Source of the DNA: Melioribacteraceae bacterium
Lineage (GTDB): Bacteria > Bacteroidota > Ignavibacteria > Ignavibacteriales > Melioribacteraceae
Reading direction: 5' to 3'
Assembly (NCBI GenBank): GCA_015493615.1
Contig: WGCV01000036.1
Span: forward strand, 1-46,654
Length of the DNA stretch: 46,654 nt
Below are positions 16,042-25,395 of this stretch, one piece after another; position 1 is the first letter of the stretch, and every line of letters begins with the position of its first letter. The notes under the pieces were generated by a model, which was given only the letters and a program-made list of their open reading frames with translations, made no database searches and had not been told where the DNA came from. Both the position numbers and the translations under genes were made by a program.

Positions 16042-19035
16042 TTAGGATTTTTTCTTTTCTCCGAGCACAAGATACATATCCATCTTCCCTTTGCCCTTAG
16101 CGTCTATGCGCCCTCTGTATTCGCATTCAAATTTATCTTTAATCAATTCGTAGGTTGCCGCGGAAATATTTACATATCCCGGAACGCCGGAACTTTCCAT
16201 TCGGCTTGCTATATTTACAGTATCTCCCCAAATATCATAAGTAAACTTTTTGCTTCCCACAACGCCGGCGACTACGTTTCCCGTATGAACGCCCGCGCGC
16301 ATAACCCAATTAATTTTCAATTCGGTTGTTCCGGTTTTTATAAATTCCTGCATCTTCAGAGCCGCTTTTACAACTCTTTCGGCATGGTCGTTAGTTTCCT
16401 GAGGCAGCCCGCTGGCAGCCATGTAGGAATCCCCGATTGTTTTTAATTTCTCCAAGCCGAATTCTTCCACTATCTGGTCAAACGCAAGGAATATTTTATT
16501 AAGTTCATCCACAAGTTCGTTAGGAGGAAGTTGCGCCGCTTGTTTTGTAAACTCCTTAAAATCGGTAAAAAGAATTGTAACGCTGTCAAAAAGTCTCGGT
16601 TTAACAAATCCTTTTTCCTTAAGTTCGGCAACCGCTGAAGCAGGAAGAATATTATGAATCAGTTCGTCGGTTTTATCTTTCTCCTTCTGCAACTGCTTTG
16701 TGCGTTCGCGAACCAATCGAGCAAGTTCAAGATTTTTCCTTTTAACCTGACGCGTTTTATAAGCAAAGAAAGCCCAAGCCAGAGCGAGCATAAAAATCAC
16801 AAACAACGTTTGGAACCACCATGTCTTCCAAAAAGGAGGATAAATAATAAATTGCGCGGTAGCAGGGGTTTTGCTCCAAATCCCATCCTGATTTCGACAC
16901 TTAACCTCGAACATGTAATCTCCCGGAGGAAGCGCGCGGTAGGTTATGGAGTTCTCTTTTGTTTCAGTCCAATTTTTATCGATTCCGACTAACTTGTATT
17001 TATAAATGGTTTTCTCAGGATCAGAAAGAATAATTCCCCTGTATTCGATTGAAATATTATTCATAAAGTATTTCAGCTCAATTTTACTTCGGGAAAGCGT
17101 ATCGATTTCGGAATCTTCCGTTATGATTTTAATATTTCTAATATACGTTGTAGAAGGAAATTTTCGGGGTTTATCTTCCGGATTAAACCTTGTAACGCCT
17201 TTATTACAACCGAAGTAGAGATTATTCTTTACGTCTTTAAACACGCTGAATTGATTCATCTCCGTTCCGGCCAAACCATCTTTCTTTGTGTAAATATTCA
17301 AAGCGTCTTTTTTAAGACGGGGAAAATCTTTGTAATTAATTCTCACAACGCCTTTGTTTGTTCCGAAATAAATATAATTGTTGCCTTCCTCGATTCCGTA
17401 ATAAACCGTATTGGAAGGAAGTCCGTCAAAAACCGTGTAAGTCGAAAAAGTATTTCCGTCGTATCGAGAAATTCCGGCATCGGTACAAAACCAATAAACG
17501 CCGGACTTATCCTGCAAGCCCCAGAAAACCGTATTGCTTGCCAAACCTTTTTCAACGGTTAAATGATTAACCAACGAATCATCCTTAAAAATAAAAACGC
17601 CTTCCGGATCCGAGCAAAAAACATTTTGCTTTTTATCGTCAATAAAAATATTGTTTACCCACGAATCGTTCATTCCGGAATAAATCTTTGAACAGTTCCC
17701 GAAAGAGTTTGTTGAAAGTGAATACGTCAAAAGTCCGTTGGTAGTTCCGAGAAAAAGAGTATCTCTGTTTTTATATGAAATCGAAATAACCGTGGATTTT
17801 TTCATTATACTGTCGGGGAAAATAAAAACCGAATCAATATTATTTTTATAATTATTGAATCTCGCAATTCCTCCTCTTACGCCTATCAGCACCTCTTTTC
17901 TGTTCGGCTGAATAAAAGCCACAGCGCCGTTTCCGACAATTCCTTTTCTTGCCGTAAATATTCGCGCTTTGTTTTTATAATAAAGCGTAACGCCTGCGTC
18001 AAGATGACCGAACCACATTCTACCGATTCTGTCGCGATAAATCCCGAATACATTGTTCGAGGCAAGTCCGTTTGATTTATTGTAAATTAGGAATTTCTCA
18101 ACCGGAAGTCTGTCTAATCCGGCGTCGCGGTAGCCGAACCACAAATCGCCGCGCCTATCTTCAAGTCCCGAAAGAACAATATTTCCGCTTAGTCCGTTTT
18201 CAAAAGTATAACCGGAAAACTCTCCGCCGTCAAATTCAAAAACTCCTTTTCCCTGAGTTCCAATCCAGATACGGTTATGCATATCTTCCAGAAAAAATGT
18301 AACCGGAATATCTTCAAACTGATAATTGGCGTCGTACTTTAAAACGTTTCCTTTGTTTATCAGATAAAATCCTTTGTCTGTCCCGGCATAAAGCGAGTTG
18401 TCCGAATCGACAAACAAGGAGAGAATCTGCTTGTCGCCGATTTCTTTAATTTTTATATATTTGGAAAAATCAGACAAATCAAAACTGTAAAGACCTTTAT
18501 TAATCGTTCCGACCCAAAGGCGATTTTCATTATCGACCGCGAGAGAGCGGAGAGAATCCGATACTCCGGACAAAGTAACTTTTACCAACGTATTTTTTGC
18601 AAATCTGTAAAGCCCCGAATTGCCCGTCGCAAAATAAACCGAGGAATCGGGAGCGACCACAATGCCGTAAACAAAATCTTTTGGAAAACCGTATTTGGCG
18701 TCGCAATTTATGATTTTCCCCGAGTCCGGATACAAAACTCCGACGCCTTCGTTGGTTCCGAACCAGATTCTGTTTTTCCCGTCTTCTCTTACAACGCGGA
18801 CGTGATTATATGGAAGTCCGTTTTCACGATTGTAGTTTTTGAACTCCGTTCCGTCAAATTTGCAAACGCCATCCTCGGTCGCTATCCACAAAAAACTGTT
18901 ATGATCCTGAAATATCGAGTAAACGGAATTTTGCGGAAGTCCGTTTTCGGTGGTAAAGTTATGAACGGAAAGAGACTGGGGAAAAACATTTACGAATGCC
19001 GCCCAAAAAAGTAGTATGGTAAAAAGTTTTTTCAA
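16042..19035 (-). CDS. Propeller sensor fused to a class III adenylate cyclase
   Basis: A 997-residue membrane receptor. A signal peptide (1-19) is followed by about 12-14 two-component-regulator propeller repeats (about 25-620; recurring units such as LWIATEDGV, IWFGTNEGV and NGLPQNSVY). Then come a Y_Y_Y beta domain (about 640-725), a membrane helix 739-759, a coiled coil about 765-790 and a nucleotide cyclase domain 818-990. Metal Asp825 (LFTDFKEF) and Asp869 (TIGDSY) are present, as are the adenine-selecting pair Lys865 and Asp934 and the Arg945 region (NIASRM). It should therefore make cAMP in response to an external ligand. The usual histidine kinase output is replaced by a cyclase. The start is TTG, 9 nt after the DUF3467 gene, so the two form an operon. 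Confidence 0.92.
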   Translation of the reverse strand: MKKLFTILLFWAAFVNVFPQSLSVHNFTTENGLPQNSVYSIFQDHNSFLWIATEDGVCKFDGTEFKNYNRENGLPYNHVRVVREDGKNRIWFGTNEGVGVLYPDSGKIINCDAKYGFPKDFVYGIVVAPDSSVYFATGNSGLYRFAKNTLVKVTLSGVSDSLRSLAVDNENRLWVGTINKGLYSFDLSDFSKYIKIKEIGDKQILSLFVDSDNSLYAGTDKGFYLINKGNVLKYDANYQFEDIPVTFFLEDMHNRIWIGTQGKGVFEFDGGEFSGYTFENGLSGNIVLSGLEDRRGDLWFGYRDAGLDRLPVEKFLIYNKSNGLASNNVFGIYRDRIGRMWFGHLDAGVTLYYKNKARIFTARKGIVGNGAVAFIQPNRKEVLIGVRGGIARFNNYKNNIDSVFIFPDSIMKKSTVISISYKNRDTLFLGTTNGLLTYSLSTNSFGNCSKIYSGMNDSWVNNIFIDDKKQNVFCSDPEGVFIFKDDSLVNHLTVEKGLASNTVFWGLQDKSGVYWFCTDAGISRYDGNTFSTYTVFDGLPSNTVYYGIEEGNNYIYFGTNKGVVRINYKDFPRLKKDALNIYTKKDGLAGTEMNQFSVFKDVKNNLYFGCNKGVTRFNPEDKPRKFPSTTYIRNIKIITEDSEIDTLSRSKIELKYFMNNISIEYRGIILSDPEKTIYKYKLVGIDKNWTETKENSITYRALPPGDYMFEVKCRNQDGIWSKTPATAQFIIYPPFWKTWWFQTLFVIFMLALAWAFFAYKTRQVKRKNLELARLVRERTKQLQKEKDKTDELIHNILPASAVAELKEKGFVKPRLFDSVTILFTDFKEFTKQAAQLPPNELVDELNKIFLAFDQIVEEFGLEKLKTIGDSYMAASGLPQETNDHAERVVKAALKMQEFIKTGTTELKINWVMRAGVHTGNVVAGVVGSKKFTYDIWGDTVNIASRMESSGVPGYVNISAATYELIKDKFECEYRGRIDAKGKGKMDMYLVLGEKKKS

Positions 19036-19044
19036 CGCTCTAAA

Positions 19045-19377
19045 CTAATTTACAGGTTCGTCGTTTTCGGTTTGATTCAAATTTGTAGTAAAACCAAACT
19101 GATGTTCGGGTGAATTTTCAATCCTGATTTCGCCGAAACGGGCTTCATATTTTTTAAGATTATCTTCCAAAGCTTTCATCAGCATTTTGGCGTGCTGCGG
19201 AGTAGTGATTATTCTTGACAAAACTTTTGCCTTCGGAACTCCCGGAACAATCCGCGTGAAGTCAATTATAAATTCCGCCGGAGAATGGGTGATAATTGCA
19301 AGATTTGAGTAAGTTCCCTGAGCTTCCTTTTCCCCAAGCTCAATATTGATTTTTTGATTTTGATTCTGGTTTTTCAT
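19045..19377 (-). CDS. DUF3467 family protein
   Basis: A 110-residue cytoplasmic protein with the DUF3467 core: YSNLAIITHSPAEFIIDF, then PKAKVLSRIITTPQHAKMLMKALEDNL. These are short, widespread bacterial proteins without a settled function. The N-terminus is Asn/Gln-rich (MKNQNQNQ). It opens an operon with the sensor adenylate cyclase, which starts 9 nt after it, so a link to that signalling protein is possible but not shown. Confidence 0.85.
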   Translation of the reverse strand: MKNQNQNQKINIELGEKEAQGTYSNLAIITHSPAEFIIDFTRIVPGVPKAKVLSRIITTPQHAKMLMKALEDNLKKYEARFGEIRIENSPEHQFGFTTNLNQTENDEPVN

Positions 19378-19390
19378 TACTGCTCCTTAA

Positions 19391-19427
19391 GAAAAAAAGG
19401 GGAAGCCGTAACTTCCCCCTTTTTTTC
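19391..19427. terminator. Bidirectional terminator after the TPR gene
   Basis: GGGGAAG, a CCGTAA loop and CTTCCCC are flanked by A7 on one side and T7 on the other. It ends the minus-strand TPR gene 19439-20605 ahead of the DUF3467 operon. Confidence 0.85.
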
Positions 19428-19438
19428 AAATTATATTT

Positions 19439-20605
19439 TTATTTTCTCATCTCGTCGGCTTTTTTATATGCCTCTTTCGATTTTTCCGTCTGTCCGAGAT
19501 TAGCGTAAACCTTTCCTAACAATTCCCATATTGTAACATCGTCGGGTTTTGCTTTCAAATACTCTTCAAGATAAGGAAGAGCTAATTTGAACTTTTCCTG
19601 GTAAGACATATCGTCTTCCTTACCATCTGCAATCGCTTTATCTCTAACTGCTGCTCCCCACTTGATGTATGCAACCCCGAGGTTGTATTTTGCGTTCAAA
19701 TAATCGGGGTCGAGTTTCAACGCTTCGTTAAATTCTTCTACTGCTTTTTCATATTGTTTGTCTCCCAGCAATAATACGCCGTAGTTGTAACGGTAAACTT
19801 TATTTTTCGGATCTTTTTTAACGCCTTCTTTAAATGCGTCCATTGCAACATCCAACATTTTTGCCGCTACATAAGCGTTTGCCAAATCGGAAAGAATTGC
19901 CGCATCATTAGGATATTTTTTCCTTCCTTCCTCCAAAACTTTTACCGCGTCTTTGTAGTAATTAATCGCCGAAACGCTGTCCGCTTTATTGTTTGATTTA
20001 TAAAACTTCGACATTTCATTTGAGCCTTCCTGAAGAATAATTTCGCCCAAACGAACATAAACCTCTTTCGAAGGAGCTAAATCCTTAACTTTTTTCAACG
20101 GTTTAATCGCATCTTTCAAGTCGCCCATATTAAAATAAGCGTACGCCATATATTCGTAACTTTTTGCGGAATCAGGCTGACAAACGATGGCGTCATTAAA
20201 TGCAGTTATCGCTTTGTTATAAAATGATTTCGCGCTGTCCGGAACGTTCTGCTTTGTAGCTCTGTTGTAGTATGCAGCGCCTTTGTTAAAATTATCCGCC
20301 CATTTTGATTTTTCGGATAACAAAATTTGTTTTTTGAATTTAGGACTGATTTCCAAAGACTTATTGTAGCTTTCCACCATTTTCTTGTAATTGCCTTTGA
20401 TTCCGTAAACATCTCCTTTTAACTTATATCCTTCATCGCTTTTAGGATTTTTGCTTATCTCTTCGTCAAGCGCATGCAAAGCTTTATCATATTTTTTCTG
20501 CTGTATATATAGCTTTGCGCTTGTAATTTCTTTAGAAGAACAGGAAAACGCCATAAGTCCGAAAACCATTCCCGTTAAAACAAGCATTGACAATAATTTT
20601 TTCAT
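19439..20605 (-). CDS. Exported TPR-repeat protein, probable lipoprotein
   Basis: A 388-residue protein with a hydrophobic leader (about 5-20) and a Cys at the end of AFSC that may be lipidated; the lipobox is not ideal. The rest is about nine tetratricopeptide repeats, for example KALHALDEEISKNPKSDEGY, KAVEEFNEALKLDPDYLNAKY and VTIWELLGKVYANLGQTEKS. TPR arrays bind proteins and scaffold complexes; no enzyme motif is present. It is probably periplasmic or attached to a membrane. It is a single-gene unit ending at the strong hairpin 19391-19427. Confidence 0.85.
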   Translation of the reverse strand: MKKLLSMLVLTGMVFGLMAFSCSSKEITSAKLYIQQKKYDKALHALDEEISKNPKSDEGYKLKGDVYGIKGNYKKMVESYNKSLEISPKFKKQILLSEKSKWADNFNKGAAYYNRATKQNVPDSAKSFYNKAITAFNDAIVCQPDSAKSYEYMAYAYFNMGDLKDAIKPLKKVKDLAPSKEVYVRLGEIILQEGSNEMSKFYKSNNKADSVSAINYYKDAVKVLEEGRKKYPNDAAILSDLANAYVAAKMLDVAMDAFKEGVKKDPKNKVYRYNYGVLLLGDKQYEKAVEEFNEALKLDPDYLNAKYNLGVAYIKWGAAVRDKAIADGKEDDMSYQEKFKLALPYLEEYLKAKPDDVTIWELLGKVYANLGQTEKSKEAYKKADEMRK

Positions 20606-20728
20606 TTTTTCTCCAACTGTTTATTTTATTTAAATACAATAATACAATTAATAAAGATAAGGAAAATGGATTCTGTTATCAAGCGCGAAGCGCGAGAGAA
20701 AAGCAAATTAACGGTTATTTAACTGAGA

Positions 20729-21511
20729 TTAAATCGTTAACAAATCGCTTATGGAATTGATAGTATAAGTAGGTTTGATTAGATAATTTCCGTTAATAAT
20801 TTTCGGTACTCCCGTTTGAACCAGAGCGGTATCCACGCCGAAATCATTTCCCATTTTAATGTCGGTTTCAAGTCTGTCTCCGATAATAATTGTCGAACCA
20901 TTCTTAATCTTCATTTTTTCGTTAATAAACTCAAACATATGATTAGAAGGCTTACCGAAATTTTCCGAAGGCAATTTATGCGTGGCTTTTTCCAGGGCTG
21001 AAATAATTGCTCCGGCGTCAAGGATTTCTCCCTCCTCAACCGGACATGTAGCGTCAATATTTACGGCGTAATATTCCGCGCCTTTGTTTATTGAATTTTT
21101 AGCGGTTTCCAACTTTACGTAATTCAGAGTTCTATCCAGCGTTACTAAAACCAAATCAATCTCGTCCGGTCTTTCCGAAAAATCGAATCCGGCGTTTTGA
21201 AGGTATTCAATAAAAGATTTTTCACCGATTGCAAAAAACTTTCCGGAAAATCCGGATTTATCGAGAAATCCTTTCGCCACCATTGCCGCGGTAATTATCC
21301 TCTCTTTCTCAATTCTAACTCCTTTTCCGGTTAAAAAAGAATAGTACTCGTCCGGCGTTCCAGTTGTTTTGTTCGAGACGAAACAGACGTTTTTTCCCAA
21401 GTCTTGAAGTTCGTTTATTGTGATGTCGGCTTTCGGAATCAGCTTGTCCTCTACATAAACAGTTCCGTCCAGATCAAAAATAAATGTGTCGTACCTATTA
21501 ATAAACTCCAA
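20729..21511 (-). CDS. HAD-IIA family phosphatase (NagD-like)
   Basis: A 260-residue cytoplasmic hydrolase. HAD motif I is FDLDGTVY with Asp13 (nucleophile) and Asp15; motif II is the SNKTTGTP region; motif IV is IIIGDRLETDIKMG. The cap insert lies between motifs II and III, as in subclass IIA (NagD, p-nitrophenylphosphatase, sugar phosphatases). It starts directly after the rfbD stop codon, so it is the last gene of the nucleotide-sugar operon. A sugar-phosphate substrate is a reasonable inference. Confidence 0.88.
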   Translation of the reverse strand: MEFINRYDTFIFDLDGTVYVEDKLIPKADITINELQDLGKNVCFVSNKTTGTPDEYYSFLTGKGVRIEKERIITAAMVAKGFLDKSGFSGKFFAIGEKSFIEYLQNAGFDFSERPDEIDLVLVTLDRTLNYVKLETAKNSINKGAEYYAVNIDATCPVEEGEILDAGAIISALEKATHKLPSENFGKPSNHMFEFINEKMKIKNGSTIIIGDRLETDIKMGNDFGVDTALVQTGVPKIINGNYLIKPTYTINSISDLLTI

Positions 21512-22420
21512 CTACAGCCCCAGTTCTTTTTCCATAATAGATAATGTTTCTACTATTGAGTGAGGATTATATTCCAGTTCGGCGACGGCTTTTTCAATCA
21601 GCAATCCCGATTTCAACGGGCGCGGCGCCGGCTGATGCAGCTCCTCGGTTAAAATCGGCGTGATTAAACTTTTATCAAGATTAAAATATTCGGCTATTAA
21701 ATTTGTAAATTCAAATCTTGTAACAAAATCCTTTCCTCCGATGTTATAAATTCCTTCCGCTGTCTTTTCTATAATCGCGTCAATCCCGAAAACCAAATCA
21801 TCAATAAAAGTTGGATTTCCAAATTGGTCGGTTACAATGCGGATGTTTTTTCCCTCTCTTAATGAATTCACAACCCACTTCACAAAATCGGGTCTGCCGT
21901 ATTTTGCCGGACCGTACAAAACATTGGTCCGGATAATACTGTTCCTCACTCCCGAAACCATTAACTCATTCTCTGAAGCGAGTTTTGTTCTGCCGTAATA
22001 GCTGATCGGATTGGGATTATCCGTCTCGTAATAAGGACCGTTTTTTCCATCAAAAATATAATCCGAGGAAATATGAACGACATGCGCGTCAATTGCCTGA
22101 GCAAATCTCGCAATATTCTTTACGCCGACAACATTGATTTTCCAAGCCAATTCCTTCTCTGCTTCGGCGCCATCTACATTCGTGTATGCAGCTGTGTTTA
22201 CAATAACGTCGGGGAAAAATTTCATAACTACGTTTTTTACTTCGGATTTTTCTCTAATATCTATTTTTCGATATTCCACGCCTTCGATAAACGACTCATC
22301 CTCAGCCGAACAAGCCAAAATTTCAACATCGCCGCTTCGTTTATAAAACTCGGTTAAGCGCTGCCCGAGCATTCCGTTTGAACCGATAATCAATATTCTT
22401 CTGTTAATTAAATTTTTCAT
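21512..22420 (-). CDS. rfbD: dTDP-4-dehydrorhamnose reductase-like SDR
   Basis: A 302-residue extended SDR. The Rossmann motif is GSNGMLGQRL (residues 13-22). The RmlD marks are PDVIVNTAAYTNVDGAE (about 70-86), HISSDYIFDG (116-125) and the catalytic pair Tyr142/Lys146 (YYGRTK). It reduces dTDP-4-keto-rhamnose to dTDP-rhamnose with NAD(P)H in the cytoplasm. rfbC is nearby; rfbA and rfbB are not in the window. The repeat element copy B separates it from the upstream PfkB gene. Confidence 0.88.
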   Translation of the reverse strand: MKNLINRRILIIGSNGMLGQRLTEFYKRSGDVEILACSAEDESFIEGVEYRKIDIREKSEVKNVVMKFFPDVIVNTAAYTNVDGAEAEKELAWKINVVGVKNIARFAQAIDAHVVHISSDYIFDGKNGPYYETDNPNPISYYGRTKLASENELMVSGVRNSIIRTNVLYGPAKYGRPDFVKWVVNSLREGKNIRIVTDQFGNPTFIDDLVFGIDAIIEKTAEGIYNIGGKDFVTRFEFTNLIAEYFNLDKSLITPILTEELHQPAPRPLKSGLLIEKAVAELEYNPHSIVETLSIMEKELGL

Positions 22421-22455
22421 TAAGCTCTTTATTTATTTCCTTGTAATTATTTGAA

Positions 22456-22598
22456 GGCTTTGCATAACCCCGAAATTTGTCATTCTGAATGAAGCGAAGC
22501 GGAATGAAGAATCTCAAAACCGGTAATAGTACCAAGTTTAGAGATATTTCGGACGGCTCTCACCGTCCTCAATATGACAATTTTAGGTTTTGCAAAGG
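22456..22598 (+). repeat. Dispersed terminal-inverted-repeat element, copy B
   Basis: 143 bp. It starts GGCTTTGCATAACCCCGAAA and ends TTTAGGTTTTGCAAAGG; the ends are inverted copies. An internal hairpin GGACGG..CCGTCC is present. It is nearly identical to copy C. Its right end covers the last codons and the stop codon of the PfkB gene (22583). Confidence 0.88.
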
Positions 22599-23443
22599 TC
22601 TCTATTTATATGTTTTATGAACAATCCGGCTCCGGTTACTCCTTTTTTAAGAGCCTTTTCAAAACTCTTTTCTTCAAGCCAAGTAGAGAAAAAAACCGCT
22701 CCGAAAAAATCCCCGCACCCGACGCAGGGAGTATTGCTTGTCAACGCGCTATCCGAAAAAGAAAAATTCTTTTTTTCTTCTTCATAATAATAAATAGCCG
22801 CGCCGTATTTCTCGTTTGTTACAATTACTCCCGTAACTCCAACGCTCAGGATGTTCTCTATTATTTCATCTTTCGATTCATCTTCCGTACCGAGAGTCAT
22901 AATTTCCGATTCGTTCGCCTGAATAAAATCAGCGTTTCCGTACCATACTTCGGGATGCGGAACCGGGCGAAAAAACCGCTGCTTATCTTCGCTTACTCCT
23001 CGGGAAAGAGTATGAATATCAATGTAAATAGGACCTTGGAACGACTGCCTTAGTTGATAAAGTTCGTTTATCCCTATTTCAAATCCGGAAACCATGTTGA
23101 TATAAATTCCGTCGTAAGTATCCAAATTCTCAACTGCTTCAATATTCAATTTCCCGGGAATATATTCATAAACTTCCTCCCGCTCCTCATTATCTTTAAT
23201 GTAAAGATGATTGACGGGCATCTGTTCCGTTTTCGGAGAAACAGGAAACTTTATAAGCCGGAAAACCTCTTCGAATAATGAATAATGTTCCTCGGCAAAT
23301 GATGTAACAAGATGAATTTCAGCGTCGGGCAAGTTCGCCATAAAACCGAGAATCGAAAAATAGATTCCTCCGGGATTTGTTTTTACTTCTCCCTTGTAGC
23401 GCACTTTATCTACAACCGAATGCCCGACAACCAAAATCTTCAT
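22583..23443 (-). CDS. PfkB family carbohydrate kinase
   Basis: A 286-residue sugar kinase of the ribokinase/PfkB class. The N-terminal GHSVVDKV, the substrate loop TNPGGIYFS and the C-terminal anion hole with catalytic base VGCGDFFGA (GxGD, Asp245) are visible. It transfers phosphate from ATP to a sugar or nucleoside. The start is the ATG at 23443; a TTG 21 nt upstream is less likely because AGGGAG lies between them. The last residues (about RDLCKT) and the TAA come from the inverted repeat of element copy B, so the native C-terminus was probably replaced. It lies 50 nt after ugd in the nucleotide-sugar operon. The substrate is not clear. Confidence 0.85.
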   Translation of the reverse strand: MKILVVGHSVVDKVRYKGEVKTNPGGIYFSILGFMANLPDAEIHLVTSFAEEHYSLFEEVFRLIKFPVSPKTEQMPVNHLYIKDNEEREEVYEYIPGKLNIEAVENLDTYDGIYINMVSGFEIGINELYQLRQSFQGPIYIDIHTLSRGVSEDKQRFFRPVPHPEVWYGNADFIQANESEIMTLGTEDESKDEIIENILSVGVTGVIVTNEKYGAAIYYYEEEKKNFSFSDSALTSNTPCVGCGDFFGAVFFSTWLEEKSFEKALKKGVTGAGLFIKHINRDLCKT

Positions 23444-23493
23444 TTTAACTGGTTCTCCCTGCAAGGAGAAGAATAAAACACATATTCTTTCCC

Positions 23494-24828
23494 TTACCGG
23501 TTTTGAAGAACGGGAGTGCGCCCGATGCTGTAGTAAGAAAATCCGAGCGCTTCCATTTGCGGATTAGAATAGACATTCCGTCCGTCAAAAACCAGTTTTT
23601 CCTTCAACTTCGAAGCTATTGTTTCAAACTCCGGATTTCTGAACTCGTTCCACTCGGTAAGCACGAGAAGCGCGTCGCCGTTATCAAGCGCTTGGTACTG
23701 TTCTTTAACATATTCAATCTTATCCCCGAAATGAAACTTTGCATTTTCCATTGCCGCCGGGTCGTATGCGGAAACTTTAGCGCCGCGTTCAAGAAGTCCG
23801 TTTATAATCGTGATAGAAGGAGCTTCCCGCATATCGTCCGTGTTCGGTTTGAACGCAAGTCCCCAAACTGCAAATTTCTTTCCTTCAACATCTCCGTTAA
23901 ATTGTTTTATAATTTTATTCAGCAGAACTGATTTTTGTTTCTTATTAACTTCATCAACTTTTTTAAGAAGCGTCATTTCGGAATTTTTCTCAATTGACGT
24001 TTTTATCAATGCGTTAACGTCTTTCGGGAAACAGGAACCGCCGTATCCGATGCCGGGGAACAAAAATCTTTTTCCGATTCTCGAATCCGTACCCATTCCT
24101 TTTCTAACCAAATCAACGTCGGCGCCAACGGCTTCGCAGAAATTTGCCAGCTCGTTCATAAATGTAATTTTAGTCGCTAAAAATGAGTTTGCCGCATATT
24201 TTGTAACTTCCGAGCTTTGCGGATCCATTACCAAAATAGGATTTCCCTGACGCACAAACGGTTCATAAAGCGCTTTCATCGTATCTCTTGCTTTTTCCGA
24301 TTTTGCGCCGATTACAACTCTTTCCGGTTTCATAAAATCTTCAACTGCAAATCCCTCGCGTAAAAACTCCGGATTGGAAACAACTTCAAAGTTCTCAACG
24401 CCATGTTGCGCAATTATTTCCGTTGTCTTTTCCGATGTGCCGACAGGCACCGTGCTTTTATTAACAATAATTTTAAAATCGGAATCGCCGTTTTCCTTCA
24501 AAATCTTCCCGATGTTATCCGCCACGCCGAAAACATATTTCAAGTCGGCAGAACCGTCTTCCCCTTGCGGAGTAGGAAGGCAAAGGAAAACAATATCGCT
24601 TTTTTCAACTGCATTTTTTAAGTCGTCGGTAAAAACAATTCTGTTCTTTTCAATATTTCTGTTAAACAGTCTTTCCAATCCGGGCTCGTAAATCGGCACA
24701 TGCCTGTTCTGCAGCATTTCTAATTTTTTCGGATCGTTATCAACGCAGATAACATCATTCCCCATATCCGCAAAACAAGTTCCCGTTACTAATCCTACGT
24801 ACCCCGTTCCAACAACAGCTAATTTCAT
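23494..24828 (-). CDS. ugd: UDP-glucose 6-dehydrogenase
   Basis: A 444-residue cytoplasmic enzyme of the usual UGD length. The NAD-binding motif is GTGYVGLVTGTCFADMG (residues 7-23). The catalytic Cys266 lies in GYGGSCFPKD, and the C-terminal UDP-binding domain has VWGLAFKPNTDDMREAPS. It oxidises UDP-glucose twice to UDP-glucuronate, a precursor for surface polysaccharides. It lies 18 nt downstream of rfbC and 50 nt upstream of the PfkB gene. Confidence 0.96.
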   Translation of the reverse strand: MKLAVVGTGYVGLVTGTCFADMGNDVICVDNDPKKLEMLQNRHVPIYEPGLERLFNRNIEKNRIVFTDDLKNAVEKSDIVFLCLPTPQGEDGSADLKYVFGVADNIGKILKENGDSDFKIIVNKSTVPVGTSEKTTEIIAQHGVENFEVVSNPEFLREGFAVEDFMKPERVVIGAKSEKARDTMKALYEPFVRQGNPILVMDPQSSEVTKYAANSFLATKITFMNELANFCEAVGADVDLVRKGMGTDSRIGKRFLFPGIGYGGSCFPKDVNALIKTSIEKNSEMTLLKKVDEVNKKQKSVLLNKIIKQFNGDVEGKKFAVWGLAFKPNTDDMREAPSITIINGLLERGAKVSAYDPAAMENAKFHFGDKIEYVKEQYQALDNGDALLVLTEWNEFRNPEFETIASKLKEKLVFDGRNVYSNPQMEALGFSYYSIGRTPVLQNR

Positions 24829-24846
24829 TTTTTTACCCTTTTTTAC

Positions 24847-25395
24847 TTAATAAATAAAATCTTTTTCAATCTCATCAAATTTCTTGGCTTTCAAATCCTT
24901 TTCCGATACAACGGGCGAATCCACACGCCAATCTATATTAAGCGTTTCATCATTAAATAAAATTGAACGCTCATCTTTTTTACTGTAATAATTTGTAACC
25001 TTGTAATGAAAAACCGCCTCTTCCGATAAAACGGAAAACCCGTGCGCAAAACCGGCAGGGAGCCAAAACTGCTTATGATTTTCATCGGAGAGTTCAACCG
25101 CAGCGTACTTGCCGAATGTTGGAGAACCGAATCTGATATCTACGGCAACATCAAGAACCTTTCCGTAAATCACCTCGCAAAGTTTTCCCTGCGCAAATTC
25201 CCCGACTTGGTAATGGAGTCCGCGAACGGTTCCTTTAACCGACTTTGAAATATTGTTCTGAACAAATTCCATATCTAAGCCGATTGTTTGATAACGCTTT
25301 TTATTGTAGTCTTCAAAAAAATATCCTCGCTCATCCGGAAAAACATCCGGTTCGATAATCAATAATCCTTCAATATCCGTTTTCGTTACTTTCAT
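24847..25395 (-). CDS. rfbC: dTDP-4-dehydrorhamnose 3,5-epimerase
   Basis: A 182-residue cupin-fold epimerase of standard length. Motifs are DERGYFFEDYN (about 21-31), the catalytic His in VRGLHYQ (about 57-63), DVAVDIRFGSPTFGKY (about 82-97) and the WLPAGFAHGFSVLS stretch (about 111-124). It converts dTDP-4-keto-6-deoxyglucose to the rhamno form. Its ATG overlaps the galE stop (TAATG), so the two are translationally coupled. Confidence 0.95.
   Translation of the reverse strand: MKVTKTDIEGLLIIEPDVFPDERGYFFEDYNKKRYQTIGLDMEFVQNNISKSVKGTVRGLHYQVGEFAQGKLCEVIYGKVLDVAVDIRFGSPTFGKYAAVELSDENHKQFWLPAGFAHGFSVLSEEAVFHYKVTNYYSKKDERSILFNDETLNIDWRVDSPVVSEKDLKAKKFDEIEKDFIY

Noticed and set aside
22574-23053. 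Plus-strand 159-codon frame across the PfkB gene
   Set aside because: It lies antisense to a clear sugar kinase and has atypical residues; a shadow frame.
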